This document shows positions 25,004 to 33,904 of a stretch of 64,000 nucleotides of DNA, in pieces. Each line of letters begins with the position of its first letter. The stretch's first letter is position 1. The notes beneath the pieces are model-generated. The model saw only the letters and a list, made by a program, of their open reading frames with translations, was not told the DNA's origin and searched no databases. The stretch spans positions 7,019,501 through 7,083,500 of the forward strand of contig NZ_BNED01000005.1 of the NCBI RefSeq assembly GCF_016755875.1, given 5' to 3'. A program made the translations under genes and the position numbers. Source of the DNA: Streptomyces spororaveus. GTDB lineage: Bacteria; Actinomycetota; Actinomycetes; Streptomycetales; Streptomycetaceae.

Positions 25004-25348
25004 GTGAATTCTCTTGCGGCACGTATAGCCGGTTCGAAGGTTGTCAAGAGTGTGGTGATAGGCGCCCTGTCGGCTGCGGCCATAGGTCTGACGGCTCCGA
25101 TTGCGAGCGCGTCCTACGAGTCGACCTGGCAGCAGGGGTGTCGGGGCTACTGGTACAGCACCTCCGGCCACGGCTACTGCTCCAGCGCGTCGAACTACCC
25201 GTCCTACACATACATTACGCAGTACGACTGCAATGTCGAGCTTGATACGGAGCACTGGGACCACCTGAGTCAAGGGTATGTGGGAAAGTTCGACACCCAC
25301 GAGTGCACGTTCAAGATCAACAAGACTCACGTGACCTACGCCGTCTAG
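25004..25348 (+). CDS. Secreted four-cysteine peptide, possible bacteriocin precursor
   Basis: A 114-residue precursor starting at GTG 25004 after AGGGGGGAA. Residues 1-36 are a Sec signal peptide: basic start, hydrophobic VVIGALSAAAIGLTAP and an A-S-A cleavage site. The predicted mature peptide is 78 residues, beginning SYESTWQQG, rich in Tyr, Ser, Thr and His, with cysteines at 46, 59, 76 and 101 (two possible disulfides). The mature start loosely resembles lactococcin 972 (EGTWQHG), which however lacks cysteines. The gene is visibly less GC-rich than most of the window. A hairpin and three transporter-type genes follow, so a toxin or signal with export or self-protection is the best guess. 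Confidence 0.8.
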   Translation: MNSLAARIAGSKVVKSVVIGALSAAAIGLTAPIASASYESTWQQGCRGYWYSTSGHGYCSSASNYPSYTYITQYDCNVELDTEHWDHLSQGYVGKFDTHECTFKINKTHVTYAV

Positions 25349-25369
25349 TCAGCTGGTTCTAGTCAAGGA

Positions 25370-25392
25370 GGGCCCGCCTGAATGGCGGGCCC
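25370..25392 (+). terminator. Hairpin between peptide gene and ABC genes (terminator or attenuator)
   Basis: GGGCCCGCC-TGAAT-GGCGGGCCC, a perfect 9-bp stem, lies 21 nt after the peptide stop and 26 nt before the ABC ATPase start. It is followed by ATCCTTCGTTT. There is no obvious separate promoter, so it may allow partial read-through and set peptide expression above transporter expression. Confidence 0.75.
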
Positions 25393-25418
25393 ATCCTTCG
25401 TTTCAGGGAATTCTGCCA

Positions 25419-26188
<770 letters not shown>

Positions 26189-26195
<7 letters not shown>

Positions 26196-27490
26196 ATGCC
26201 TACCGCATCGAGCTGCGCCGCTCGCCGCTGCTGACAGCCTTTCCCGTGATGATCGGCGTGGATCTGCTGGTGCTTTTCGGCCGGTCCCGGTACTGGATCG
26301 GCGTATGGCCCGAAGCGAGCGTGGCAGCCCAGGTCGTCACACTCTTCCTGGGACCCGTCCTCGCCGGCGTCTCCGCCTGGCAGGCAGGGCGCTCCTCCCG
26401 CGTAGGAATGCCCGAGACCCTGCTCGCGGCCGCCCGACCAAACTGGCGGATCGAGGCCGCACGTCTGGCCGCCACCCTCACCCTCGGATTCCTCGCCTAC
26501 GCGATCGGATGCCTGACCGCCGCGGTCATCTCGTTCAGCGAAGCGGGCCCTGGCTTCTTGTGGCCCTCCTACCTCCTGCTCGGCGCCTCGACCCTGATCA
26601 TCTTCGCGTCGGTGGGGCATCTGGCCGGCCGCTGGTGGCCCTCCGCCACCTTCACTCCCATCGTCTGCGCACTGGGCTGCTTCATCAGCATGCTGGCACT
26701 CCCCATCAAATTCAACGTCCTCGCGGGGCCGCCGGACCAGCACCTACGCCCCCTTCCGGTCGCAGTGAGGATGCTGTTTGCACTCGCCCTCGCCACACTG
26801 GCGGTGACAGCACCTCGACTTCGCACGAGCGCGGAGCGCCAAATGCCGCGCTGGGCAACGTCCCCGTACATCCGTAGTGCCGCAATCGGTTCGACAGCAG
26901 CCTCCTCCATCGCACTGGCTGCGCTGCTGTCCAGCGGAGAATTGCGAGTCGAGCGCCCGGCATCTGCGACGGCGCCGGTGTGCGACCGTGCCGAAGAGGG
27001 AGCGCCACAGGTGTGCGTGTGGCCCGAGCACCGCAAGTACCTGCCCGAATTGACGGCCATGGCGCAACGCTTGGGCCAGCCCGTCCAACCCTCGTTGAAG
27101 TCACCCGAAGAGTTCTACGAGTTCGGGCTGCGGCGGACCAAGTGGGGCGACCGAGGATTCGACATCGCCGAGGGGCACGTCCGCACGGCAGCAATCGCCA
27201 TGGCCGACCAGGTGTTCACCCAGTCGCTGGGCATCTGCATACCTCCTCAAAACGAGACCCGGGCCTGGCAGGCGATGGACAACATTCATCTATGGCTCGA
27301 GTACCGCTCCACAGGCCAAGACCCGGCTGTCGCGGACCAGGGACTCCATATGGAGGGTGTCTCCGCCGCCCAACGCGAAGCAACCAAAGCCACACGGATG
27401 CCCGCCGCCGATCAGCAGAAGTGGCTCGCCGAGGAGCGCAGCCACATCATGCGAGATCCCTCCTGGTGCAGGCCTGATGACCGGTTCTGA
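26189..27490 (+). CDS. ABC-2 type permease-like membrane protein with C-terminal soluble domain
   Basis: A 433-residue protein. Six or seven hydrophobic segments fill the first 250 residues, for example LLTAFPVMIGVDLLVLFG, VVTLFLGPVLAGVSAW, AARLAATLTLGFLAYAIG and LLLGASTLIIFASVGHLAG. After the last segment comes a soluble domain of about 180 residues (APQVCVWPEHRKYLPELTAM onward) with four cysteines, probably outside the cell. ATG 26189 overlaps the ATPase stop. The layout suits a bacteriocin export or immunity permease. The soluble part matches no domain I can name. Confidence 0.8.
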
Positions 27491-28082
27491 CCTGCTCCGT
27501 TACGCAAGGGTCCACCGGGGCGTAGCCGTCCTGTCGGCAACGGCTGCCGTCGCCCTGCTCTCGGCCTTCTTTGGCGGCACCCATATCGCCCTGCCTTCGA
27601 TCGGGAGCGGAGGAGTTACCACCGGTGTGCCCTTCAGACACGAACTGCCACTTTTGTCAGCCGTCTTCCTCACTGCGGCTCTCGACGGATCCATGTCGGC
27701 ACATGACGAAATCGGTGGATCCGCGATGCACCGGTTTCGTCTCCACTACTGCGTTGGCCTGACACTGACAGCTTGTGCCTTGTCTTTCACCACTGAGGCG
27801 CTCGCCGTCAGCACGGAGGCGGGGATCGTCTTCATTCGATCCCTCCTGATCTGGCTCGGTCTGGCCCTGCTGTCGGTGAGGCTCCTCGGTCATCAACTTG
27901 GCTGGATCATTCCTCTGGCCTCAGCCTTCTTCTTGATCTGGTACCCCCTCAATTGGTGGGACTGGACATCGAACTCGGCGACCGACTTCTTCAGCTGGGC
28001 CGTCGCCGTGCTTGCTTTGTCCCTCGGGGCGGCTGCAACCGCAGCCACTCCGTGGCGAAGAAGGACCTTCCTCCGGAGGTAA
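27477..28082 (+). CDS. Polytopic membrane protein of the peptide/ABC operon
   Basis: A 201-residue protein with about six hydrophobic segments, including GVAVLSATAAVALLSAFFGG, YCVGLTLTACALSF, LLIWLGLALLSVRLLG and IIPLASAFFLIWYPL. ATG 27477 lies inside the end of the permease gene (14-bp overlap), so it is translationally coupled. It may be a second permease subunit or the immunity protein. No family recognised. Immediately after its stop the DNA turns into transposase and toxin remnants. Confidence 0.75.
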   Translation: MTGSDLLRYARVHRGVAVLSATAAVALLSAFFGGTHIALPSIGSGGVTTGVPFRHELPLLSAVFLTAALDGSMSAHDEIGGSAMHRFRLHYCVGLTLTACALSFTTEALAVSTEAGIVFIRSLLIWLGLALLSVRLLGHQLGWIIPLASAFFLIWYPLNWWDWTSNSATDFFSWAVAVLALSLGAAATAATPWRRRTFLRR

Positions 28083-28204
28083 ATCTACGAAAAGCCCACC
28101 TGGGCCGGCGCCTCGGGGTTTGGGAACACTCGCCGGACAGGCGAGGTGAGAGCGGATGTTCCTGAACCCCTGGCGGACCCGGGCCGGGGTGAGCCGGCTA
28201 CGCT
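28083..28204. other. Spacer between membrane protein gene and transposase remnant
   Basis: No gene seen. The sequence just before 28205 is not in frame with the transposase fragment, so the 5' part of that gene has been replaced or scrambled. Confidence 0.4.
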
Positions 28205-28420
28205 CAGCTTGCCGCCGGGTTCGGAATCGGCATCGCGACCGCCTACCGGTACATCCGCGAGGCCATAGAAGTCCTGGCCGCTCTCGCACCGACCCTGGCC
28301 AAGGCGATGGAGACGGCCCGGACGAAAGCGTTCGTGATCCTGGACGGCACGCTGTTGCCGATCGACCGGAACGCCGCCGGCACCCCCTACTACTCGGGAA
28401 AACACAAGCGGCACGGCATG
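28205..28420 (+). pseudogene. IS5-type DDE transposase fragment
   Basis: An open frame of about 72 codons reads QLAAGFGIGIATAYRYIREA, then a segment with LAALAPTL, KAFVILDGTLLPIDR and YYSGKHKRHGM. This is the middle of the DDE transposases of the IS5-like group with a HARBI1-type domain, and the Asp of ILDGT is a catalytic position. Both ends are missing and no inverted repeats were found. The frame breaks directly after HGM, where the sequence switches to the antisense of the AbiEii-like remnant. Confidence 0.82.
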
Positions 28421-28800
28421 GCGCTCCGCGGTCGGCGAGGGCGCGGACCTTGGTCCCGATCATGTCCTCCTCCGCGAGGACGCGCCCGTACGGGCTCTGG
28501 GCGACCGGCCCTCAGAAGATCTCCTTGAGGATGTCGACCTCGCAGTCCTGCCCGGTGGCCGGGTCGGTCACGGTGAAGCGGGCGGACAGCGGGGCGGTCG
28601 CCAGCGCGTGCACCTTCCAGCCGCGGGCTTCCACACCGGCGCGGAGTGTGGCCGCGGTGTCGGCCATGGGCGCCGGGGTCTCGGTGGCGACATCGAGGTC
28701 CTGGCTGGGGCGGTTCGCGAGTCGGTGCGCCCGCACGGCATACCCGCCAGTGAGGACCAGGGGATACGGGGATCCACCCCAGCGGCTTCGACGAGGCCGC
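28421..28800 (-). pseudogene. Broken AbiEii/AbiGii-type nucleotidyltransferase toxin gene
   Basis: On the minus strand the frame reads PLVLTGGYAVRAHRL, ANRPSQDLDVATE, GWKVHALATAPLSARFTV, TDPATGQDCEVDILKEIF. The GG-x-H-RxSxDLD pattern marks the nucleotidyltransferase core of AbiEii-like toxins. A TGA (28512-28514) interrupts after KEIF, and the frame then resumes with PVAQSPYGRVLAEEDMIGTK and VRALADRGA before stopping at the transposase junction. So there is a nonsense change and loss of the C-terminal half. Its antitoxin is not present. Confidence 0.78.
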
Positions 28801-29038
28801 CGTCCTGGTGGTCGACGGCACCCGGAGAAGGCGCTTGCCGGCCGTGTCCAGGGCCTGCCGACCCGCCTCAGCCTCGACTGACCCGGGCCCTCCTTTCTGC
28901 TCCCGACTTTGCAGGTGCGCACTTCTGGCTGCTCGCCTCCCGGCCTCCCGGGTGGGAGACGAGTGGGAGACGATCATGGTGCGGTGCTGCAATCAGGCGC
29001 TGGGAAATGCTAGATGGCGCTACCTGTGTGGCCCGGTT
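28801..29038. other. Right interior end of the element, no gene seen
   Basis: Contains the 11-bp tandem repeat described separately and no recognisable coding sequence, apart from possible decayed N-terminal sequence of the AbiEii-like gene on the minus strand. Confidence 0.45.
28952..28973. repeat. Tandem 11-bp direct repeat, candidate recombinase arm sites
   Basis: GTGGGAGACGA occurs twice back to back, 79 bp inside the right att-like repeat. Tandem sites near a crossover core are typical binding arms for tyrosine recombinases. It could be a leftover of the element's attachment region. Confidence 0.5.
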
Positions 29039-29917
29039 TCAGCTGCCGGATTCGCCCGCGTGCGGGCTCAGCACGTCCGTGCCGATCAGCACGAACAGCA
29101 CGATGCCCAGGAGGATCCGGTAGATCACGAAGGGCATGAAGCTCTTGGTCGAGATGAACTTCATGAACCATGCGATCACGGCGTAGCCCACGAAGAAGGC
29201 GATGACGGTCGCGAAGATCGTCGGACCCCAGGAGATGTGCCCCGGGGTCTCCACGACGTCCTTGATCTCGAACGCTCCCGAGGCCAGCACGGCCGGGATC
29301 GCGAGGAGGAAGGAGTACCGGGCCGCGGCCTCGCGGGTGAAGCCGAGCAGCAGACCGCCGGAGATCGTCGCGCCGGACCGGGAGACGCCCGGGATCAGGG
29401 CCATCGCCTGGCACACACCGAAGATCAGACCGTCCTTGACGCCCAGCTGCTGCAGCGTCTTGCGCTCGCGGATCGCGCGGTGCCGGCCGCCTTCCTCGTC
29501 GCGGGCGGCCAGCCGGTCGGCGACGCCGAGCACGATGCCCATGACGATCAGGGTGGTGGCCGTCAGCCGCAGGTCGCGGGCCGGACCCACGATCGCGTCC
29601 TTGAAGACCAGACCGAGGACGCCGATCGGGATCGAGCCGACGATCACCAGCCAGCCCATCTTCGCGTCCTGCTCGGAGCGCAGCGCCTTGTCGAACAGCG
29701 AGCGGAACCAGGTGGAGACGATCCGCGCGATGTCCTTGCGGAAGTAGATCAGCACGGCGGCCTCGGTGCCGATCTGGGTGATCGCGGTGAAGGCCGCTCC
29801 TGGGTCGTGCCAGCCGGCGAACGCCGCGGTCAGCCGCAGGTGGGCGCTGGAGGAGATCGGGAGGAACTCCGTAAGCCCCTGGACGAGACCGAGGATTAGG
29901 GATTCGAACCAGCTCAT
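29039..29917 (-). CDS. uppP: Undecaprenyl-diphosphatase
   Basis: A 292-residue polytopic membrane phosphatase (BacA/UppP family) that recycles undecaprenyl diphosphate for peptidoglycan synthesis. Motifs: LVQGLTEFLPISSSAHL with the conserved Glu-rich helix near residue 15, and PGVSRSGATISGGLLLG with the catalytic Arg/Ser motif. ATG 29917 begins MSWFESLILGLVQG. The last 24 codons overlap the right copy of the 63-bp repeat and the final four use codons supplied by the inserted element, yet the protein remains full length. Its former downstream terminator now lies 4.9 kb away. Confidence 0.96.
   Translation of the reverse strand: MSWFESLILGLVQGLTEFLPISSSAHLRLTAAFAGWHDPGAAFTAITQIGTEAAVLIYFRKDIARIVSTWFRSLFDKALRSEQDAKMGWLVIVGSIPIGVLGLVFKDAIVGPARDLRLTATTLIVMGIVLGVADRLAARDEEGGRHRAIRERKTLQQLGVKDGLIFGVCQAMALIPGVSRSGATISGGLLLGFTREAAARYSFLLAIPAVLASGAFEIKDVVETPGHISWGPTIFATVIAFFVGYAVIAWFMKFISTKSFMPFVIYRILLGIVLFVLIGTDVLSPHAGESGS
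29052..29114. repeat. 63-bp direct repeat, right copy (att-like)
   Basis: Identical to 24136-24198 and located within the last codons of intact uppP. Beyond 29114 the sequence continues as functional uppP, so this is the right junction of the element. Confidence 0.95.
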
Positions 29918-29964
29918 GTCGGGGTGCGCTCGTCCTTGTGATCGTCGGGCAGTTCGCTCCGATG

Positions 29965-30693
29965 CTAGGGCCCGTGCGAAGCGGCGCTGACCACAGGGGG
30001 GTGCTGGGGCACCGGTTCGGGCACCGGAGCCTGGTTCCGAGGGGGCGCGAACCGGTGCCGCTTGAGCCACGCGACGACTCCGGCGCCCACCACGGACACC
30101 ACGATGAAGCCGAACGATATGAGGAACGCGGGCGATCCGGGGGAGGTGGCGCTGGCACCCGCGACCACGTACGCGGTGGTGTTCGGGACGACGCCGATCG
30201 CCGTGGCGAGCAGGAACGGCCCCCAGCCGCAGCGGGACACCGCGGCACAGTAGTTGGCCACCACGAACGGCATCCCGGGGAAGAGCCGGACGGCGAGCAT
30301 CGAGCGGAAACCGTGCCGGCTGAGCTGCCCGTCGGCCGCCTGGAGCCAGCGCCCGCGCAGGAACGGCCGCAAAGCCTCCTGGCCCAGGATCCGGCCCAGG
30401 CCGAAGGCGATACCAGCGCCCAGCACCGTGCCGCCGACCGCCGCGACGAGGCCGAACTGCGTGCCGAAGACCGCCCCCGCGGCCAGGTTCAGCAGGGGAC
30501 GCGGGACGAAGGCCGCCGCGCACACACCGTACGCGGCTGCGAACAGCAGGACCGCGGTGCCCACCGGGAGCCCCGGGGGCCAGCCCTCCGAGAGGATGCG
30601 CTGGGGCTCGTACAGCAGCACGCACACGCCGGCCGCGACGAGCAGCACGACGAGCACCGACAGCCGGGTCCACGGCGCGAGGAGGAGGGGCAT
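29965..30693 (-). CDS. TVP38/TMEM64 family membrane protein
   Basis: A 242-residue protein of the SNARE-associated/VTT (DedA-like) superfamily. Hydrophobic segments alternate with the family block NLAAGAVFGTQFGLVAAVGG, GAGIAFGLGRILG and LFPGMPFVVANYCAA. The C-terminal tail is proline-rich. It lies 47 bp upstream of uppP on the same strand and may be co-transcribed. Relatives are lipid or polyprenyl-phosphate transporters, which would fit next to a polyprenyl phosphatase, but the role here is not shown. Confidence 0.9.
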   Translation of the reverse strand: MPLLLAPWTRLSVLVVLLVAAGVCVLLYEPQRILSEGWPPGLPVGTAVLLFAAAYGVCAAAFVPRPLLNLAAGAVFGTQFGLVAAVGGTVLGAGIAFGLGRILGQEALRPFLRGRWLQAADGQLSRHGFRSMLAVRLFPGMPFVVANYCAAVSRCGWGPFLLATAIGVVPNTTAYVVAGASATSPGSPAFLISFGFIVVSVVGAGVVAWLKRHRFAPPRNQAPVPEPVPQHPPVVSAASHGP

Positions 30694-30742
30694 CCCGGGA
30701 GACTAGCCCAGGTATGCGGCAGCGCGCCGTAATCTGGGCCTC

Positions 30743-31459
30743 ATGCTGTCGAACGGCCGCCGACCCCCCGGAGTTCCCCCCAGCGCCCTCGCGGACACCC
30801 TCCTGGAGCGGCTGACCGCGGCGTACGGGGCGGCCGCCGACCCCGAACGCGCCCAGGCCATGGCCGCGTACATGAAGGACGTCGCGCCCTTCCTCGGCAT
30901 CCCCACCCCGCAGCGCCGGGAACCGTCGAGGACTGTGACCAAGGACACTCCCGAACCCTCCGAGGCGGACTGCGCGGCGCTCGCGCTGCGCTGCTGGCTC
31001 CTCCCGGAGCGCGAGTACCAGTACTTCGCGGTGGACTACCTGCGCCGCCACGTCGGCCGCTGCTCCTCCGGCCTCCTGCCGGTGGTGCGGCACCTGATCG
31101 TCACCGTCCCCTGGTGGGACACCGTCGACCTGCTGGCCGCGCACACGGTCGGACCGCTGGTGGCCGCCGACCCCGGACTCACGGCCGTGACGGACGAGTG
31201 GATCGAGGACGAGAACCTCTGGCTCGCCCGCACCGCACTGCTCCACCAGCTCCGCCACAAGTCCGCCACCGACGCCGGACGGCTCTTCGGATACTGCCGC
31301 AGGCGGGCCGGGGACCCGGACTTCTTCATCCGCAAGGCGATCGGCTGGGCCCTGCGCGAGTACGCGAAGACGGACCCCGACGCCGTACGCGCCTTCGTCG
31401 AGGCCGAACGCGGCTCCCTGGCCCCGCTGTCCGCGCGCGAGGCGCTCAAGAACCTCTGA
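30743..31459 (+). CDS. DNA alkylation repair protein (AlkD-like HEAT repeat)
   Basis: A 238-residue all-helical protein of the AlkC/AlkD family. Diagnostic stretches are YMKDVAPFLGIPTPQRR, VPWWDTVDLLA, LWLARTALLHQL, and DFFIRKAIGWALREYAKTDP near the C-terminus. Members remove bulky or charged alkylated bases. It begins with ATG 30743 and is divergent from the TVP38-type gene. Nothing appears damaged. Confidence 0.93.
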   Translation: MLSNGRRPPGVPPSALADTLLERLTAAYGAAADPERAQAMAAYMKDVAPFLGIPTPQRREPSRTVTKDTPEPSEADCAALALRCWLLPEREYQYFAVDYLRRHVGRCSSGLLPVVRHLIVTVPWWDTVDLLAAHTVGPLVAADPGLTAVTDEWIEDENLWLARTALLHQLRHKSATDAGRLFGYCRRRAGDPDFFIRKAIGWALREYAKTDPDAVRAFVEAERGSLAPLSAREALKNL

Positions 31460-31511
31460 CCACGCCGTAATTCGTTCGACGCGCCCCGGACCGTCCGGCA
31501 GGATCAGGGGC

Positions 31512-31634
31512 ATGAACCGGTATGCCTTCCTCGCAGCGCGGTCCGCAGTCGCGGACGCGCCGAAGGCTGCCGAAAACGCGTACGCATCTGCACACGCACC
31601 CGTCTTCGCCGCATTCGACGGCGCACGAAGCTGA
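31512..31634 (+). CDS. Possible 40-aa small ORF upstream of tuf3
   Basis: ATG 31512 opens 40 codons (MNRYAFLAARSAVADAPKAA onward) ending 89 bp before tuf3. The ribosome binding site is poor (CAGGGG only 1 nt away) and third-position GC is lower than in neighbours. It could be a leader peptide for tuf3 or simply chance. The region also should contain the tuf3 promoter. Confidence 0.25.
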   Translation: MNRYAFLAARSAVADAPKAAENAYASAHAPVFAAFDGARS

Positions 31635-31723
31635 CCCTTCCCGGATCGTCCGGCGGACCCCGCAGGGGGAGGGTCGGCTCGACCTCGGGGTCCCGTTCCA
31701 GCTTCCAGACACGGGAATGAACC

Positions 31724-32905
31724 ATGGCCAAGACGGCCTTCGTGCGCACCAAGCCGCACCTCAACATCGGCACCATGGGTCACGTCGACCACGGCAAGAC
31801 CACCCTCACCGCCGCCATCACCAAGGTGCTCGCCGAGAGCGGCGGCGCCTCCTTCGTGCCCTTCGACCGCATCGACCGGGCTCCGGAGGAGTCCCGGCGC
31901 GGCATCACCATCAACCTCACGCACGTCGAGTACGAGACCGACACCCGCCACTACGCCCACGTGGACATGCCCGGTCACGCCGACTACATCAAGAACATGG
32001 TCACGGGCGCCGCCCAGCTCGACGGGGCGATCCTCGTCGTCTCCGCACTCGACGGGGTCATGCCACAGACGGCCGAGCACGTGCTCCTCGCCCGGCAGGT
32101 CGGCGTCGACCACATCGTGGTGGCCCTCAACAAGGCCGACGCCGGGGACCCGGAGCTCACCGACCTGGTCGAGCTGGAGGTCCGCGAGCTGCTCACCACG
32201 CACGGGTACGGCGGCGACGCCGCTCCGGTCGTACGGGTCTCCGGACTCGGCGCGCTGGAGGGCGACCCGCGGTGGACGCAGGCGATCCAGGCGCTGCTGG
32301 ATGCGGTGGACACCTACGTACCGACCCCGGTGCGCTACACGGACGCGCCCTTCCTGCTGTCGGTGGAGAACGTGCTGACCATCACCGGGCGCGGGACCGT
32401 CGTGACCGGCGCCGTCGAGCGCGGCACCGTACGCCTCGGGGACCGCGTCGCGGTGCTCGGCGGCGACGGCGAGCCGGCGGAGACGGTCGTCACCGGGCTG
32501 GAGACCTTCGGGAAGCCGATGGAGTCCGCCGAGGCCGGGGACAACGTCGCGCTGCTGCTGCGCGGGGTGCCGCGCGACGGCGTGCGCCGCGGGCACGTGG
32601 TGGCCGCGCCCGGCAGCGTGACACCGCGACGCCGGTTCAGTGCGCAGGTGTACGTGCTCTCCGGGCGCGAGGGCGGCCGTACGACGCCGGTCTCCAGCGG
32701 CTACCGGCCCCAGTTCTACATCCGCACCGCCGACGTGGTGGGGGACGTCGACCTGGGCGAGGCCGCCGTGGCCCGGCCCGGCGAGACGGTCACGATGACC
32801 GTCGAGCTCGGCCGGGACGTCCCGCTGGAGTCGGGGCTCGGCTTCGCGATCCGCGAGGGCGGACGCACCGTCGGCGCGGGCACGGTGACGGCCGTCCTGG
32901 GCTGA
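31724..32905 (+). CDS. tuf3: Elongation factor Tu, divergent paralogue (EF-Tu3)
   Basis: A 393-residue EF-Tu delivering aminoacyl-tRNA to the ribosome. G1 [10 protein letters not shown]2 RGITIN and G4 NKAD are intact, but G3 is DMPGH instead of the near-universal DCPGH and G5 is SGL instead of SAL. Several normally invariant loops differ. This fits the extra EF-Tu3 known from some Streptomyces, which is expressed at low level and in S. ramocissimus is resistant to kirromycin-type antibiotics. It is not part of a ribosomal operon here. Confidence 0.93.
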   Translation: MAKTAFVRTKPHLNIGTMGHVDHGKTTLTAAITKVLAESGGASFVPFDRIDRAPEESRRGITINLTHVEYETDTRHYAHVDMPGHADYIKNMVTGAAQLDGAILVVSALDGVMPQTAEHVLLARQVGVDHIVVALNKADAGDPELTDLVELEVRELLTTHGYGGDAAPVVRVSGLGALEGDPRWTQAIQALLDAVDTYVPTPVRYTDAPFLLSVENVLTITGRGTVVTGAVERGTVRLGDRVAVLGGDGEPAETVVTGLETFGKPMESAEAGDNVALLLRGVPRDGVRRGHVVAAPGSVTPRRRFSAQVYVLSGREGGRTTPVSSGYRPQFYIRTADVVGDVDLGEAAVARPGETVTMTVELGRDVPLESGLGFAIREGGRTVGAGTVTAVLG

Positions 32906-32927
32906 ACCGGGGTCGACGGCGACCCCT

Positions 32928-32972
32928 CTGTGGTGACGGCGGTCGGGCTGCGCCAGACTGCCGTCACCACAG
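32928..32972. terminator. 13-bp perfect stem-loop after tuf3
   Basis: CTGTGGTGACGGC (32928-32940) and GCCGTCACCACAG (32960-32972) pair perfectly with a 19-nt loop, between tuf3 and the patatin-like gene. It is a likely terminator, though the large loop would also suit an operator of the downstream gene. Confidence 0.6.
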
Positions 32973-32997
32973 GCATGCGCGAAGGGGCGGGCGGGAC

Positions 32998-33861
32998 ATG
33001 GGCGGCGAGGGCGGCGGCACGGCACTGGTACTCGGCGGCGGGGGACTGACCGGCGTCGGCTGGGAGTGCGGAATCCTGTACGGCCTCGCCCGCGCCGGAG
33101 TGGACCTCACCACCGCGGACCTCGTCGTCGGCACCTCGGCCGGTTCGGTGGTCGGGGCCCAGCTGACGTCCGGACTGCTCACGCCGCAGGAGCTGTACGA
33201 GCGCCAGCTCGGGAAGGCCGAGGGCGAGGCCGCGGCGAAACTGGGGGCCGGCCTCATCGCCCGGTACGCCGTCGCGATGGCGCGCTCGCGCACCGGCACG
33301 GCCTACCGGCAGCGGGTCGGCGCGATGGCGCTGGCCGCCGACACCGTGGGGGAGGACGAGCGGCGCGGGATCCTGGCCGCCCGGCTGGTCTCCCACGAGT
33401 GGCCCGAACGGCGGCTCGTCGTCACGGCGGTGGACGCCCTCAGCGGTGAGCTCAAGGCCTTCGACCGGCAGAGCGGCGACGGCCTCCTCGACGCGGTCTC
33501 GGCGAGCTGCGCGGTGCCGGGCGTATGGCCGCCGGTGACCGTAGGGGGCCGCCGTTTCATCGACGGCGGTATCCGCTCCGCCACCAACGCCGACCTGGCC
33601 GCCGACCACGCGCGCGTGGTGATCATCGCGCCGATGTCGCTCGGCTCCGGGCTGGTCCCCTCGCCGGCGGCGCAGGCCGAGCGGCTGCGGGAGGCGGGGG
33701 CACGCGTGCTGCTGATCACCCCGTCCCCCGCCGCCCGCAAGGCCTTCGGCCGCAACGTGCTGGATCCGGCGCGGCGGGACCCGGCGGCGCGGGCGGGCCT
33801 GGCGCAGGCCGCAGAGCATGTGGCGCAGGCGGCGGCGGTCTGGTCGGGCGGGGCCGTCTGA
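32998..33861 (+). CDS. Patatin-like phospholipase family protein
   Basis: A 287-residue serine lipase-like protein. The oxyanion loop GGGGLTG is at the N-terminus, the nucleophile elbow is GTSAGS, and the dyad Asp is in FIDGGI (DGG). These three are the complete patatin catalytic set. ATG 32998 is used. No signal peptide, so probably cytoplasmic or membrane-peripheral. A methyltransferase-like gene follows 43 nt later on the same strand. Confidence 0.92.
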   Translation: MGGEGGGTALVLGGGGLTGVGWECGILYGLARAGVDLTTADLVVGTSAGSVVGAQLTSGLLTPQELYERQLGKAEGEAAAKLGAGLIARYAVAMARSRTGTAYRQRVGAMALAADTVGEDERRGILAARLVSHEWPERRLVVTAVDALSGELKAFDRQSGDGLLDAVSASCAVPGVWPPVTVGGRRFIDGGIRSATNADLAADHARVVIIAPMSLGSGLVPSPAAQAERLREAGARVLLITPSPAARKAFGRNVLDPARRDPAARAGLAQAAEHVAQAAAVWSGGAV

Positions 33862-33904
33862 GGGCTGTTCGAAGCCCGCCCGGCCGCTGCCGGACAATGG
33901 AGCG

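Noticed and set aside
29918..33025. Upstream extension of uppP on the minus strand
   Set aside because: The frame stays open through other genes by GC bias only; the conserved start MSWFESL sits at 29917, and the rest overlaps tuf3 and repair genes.
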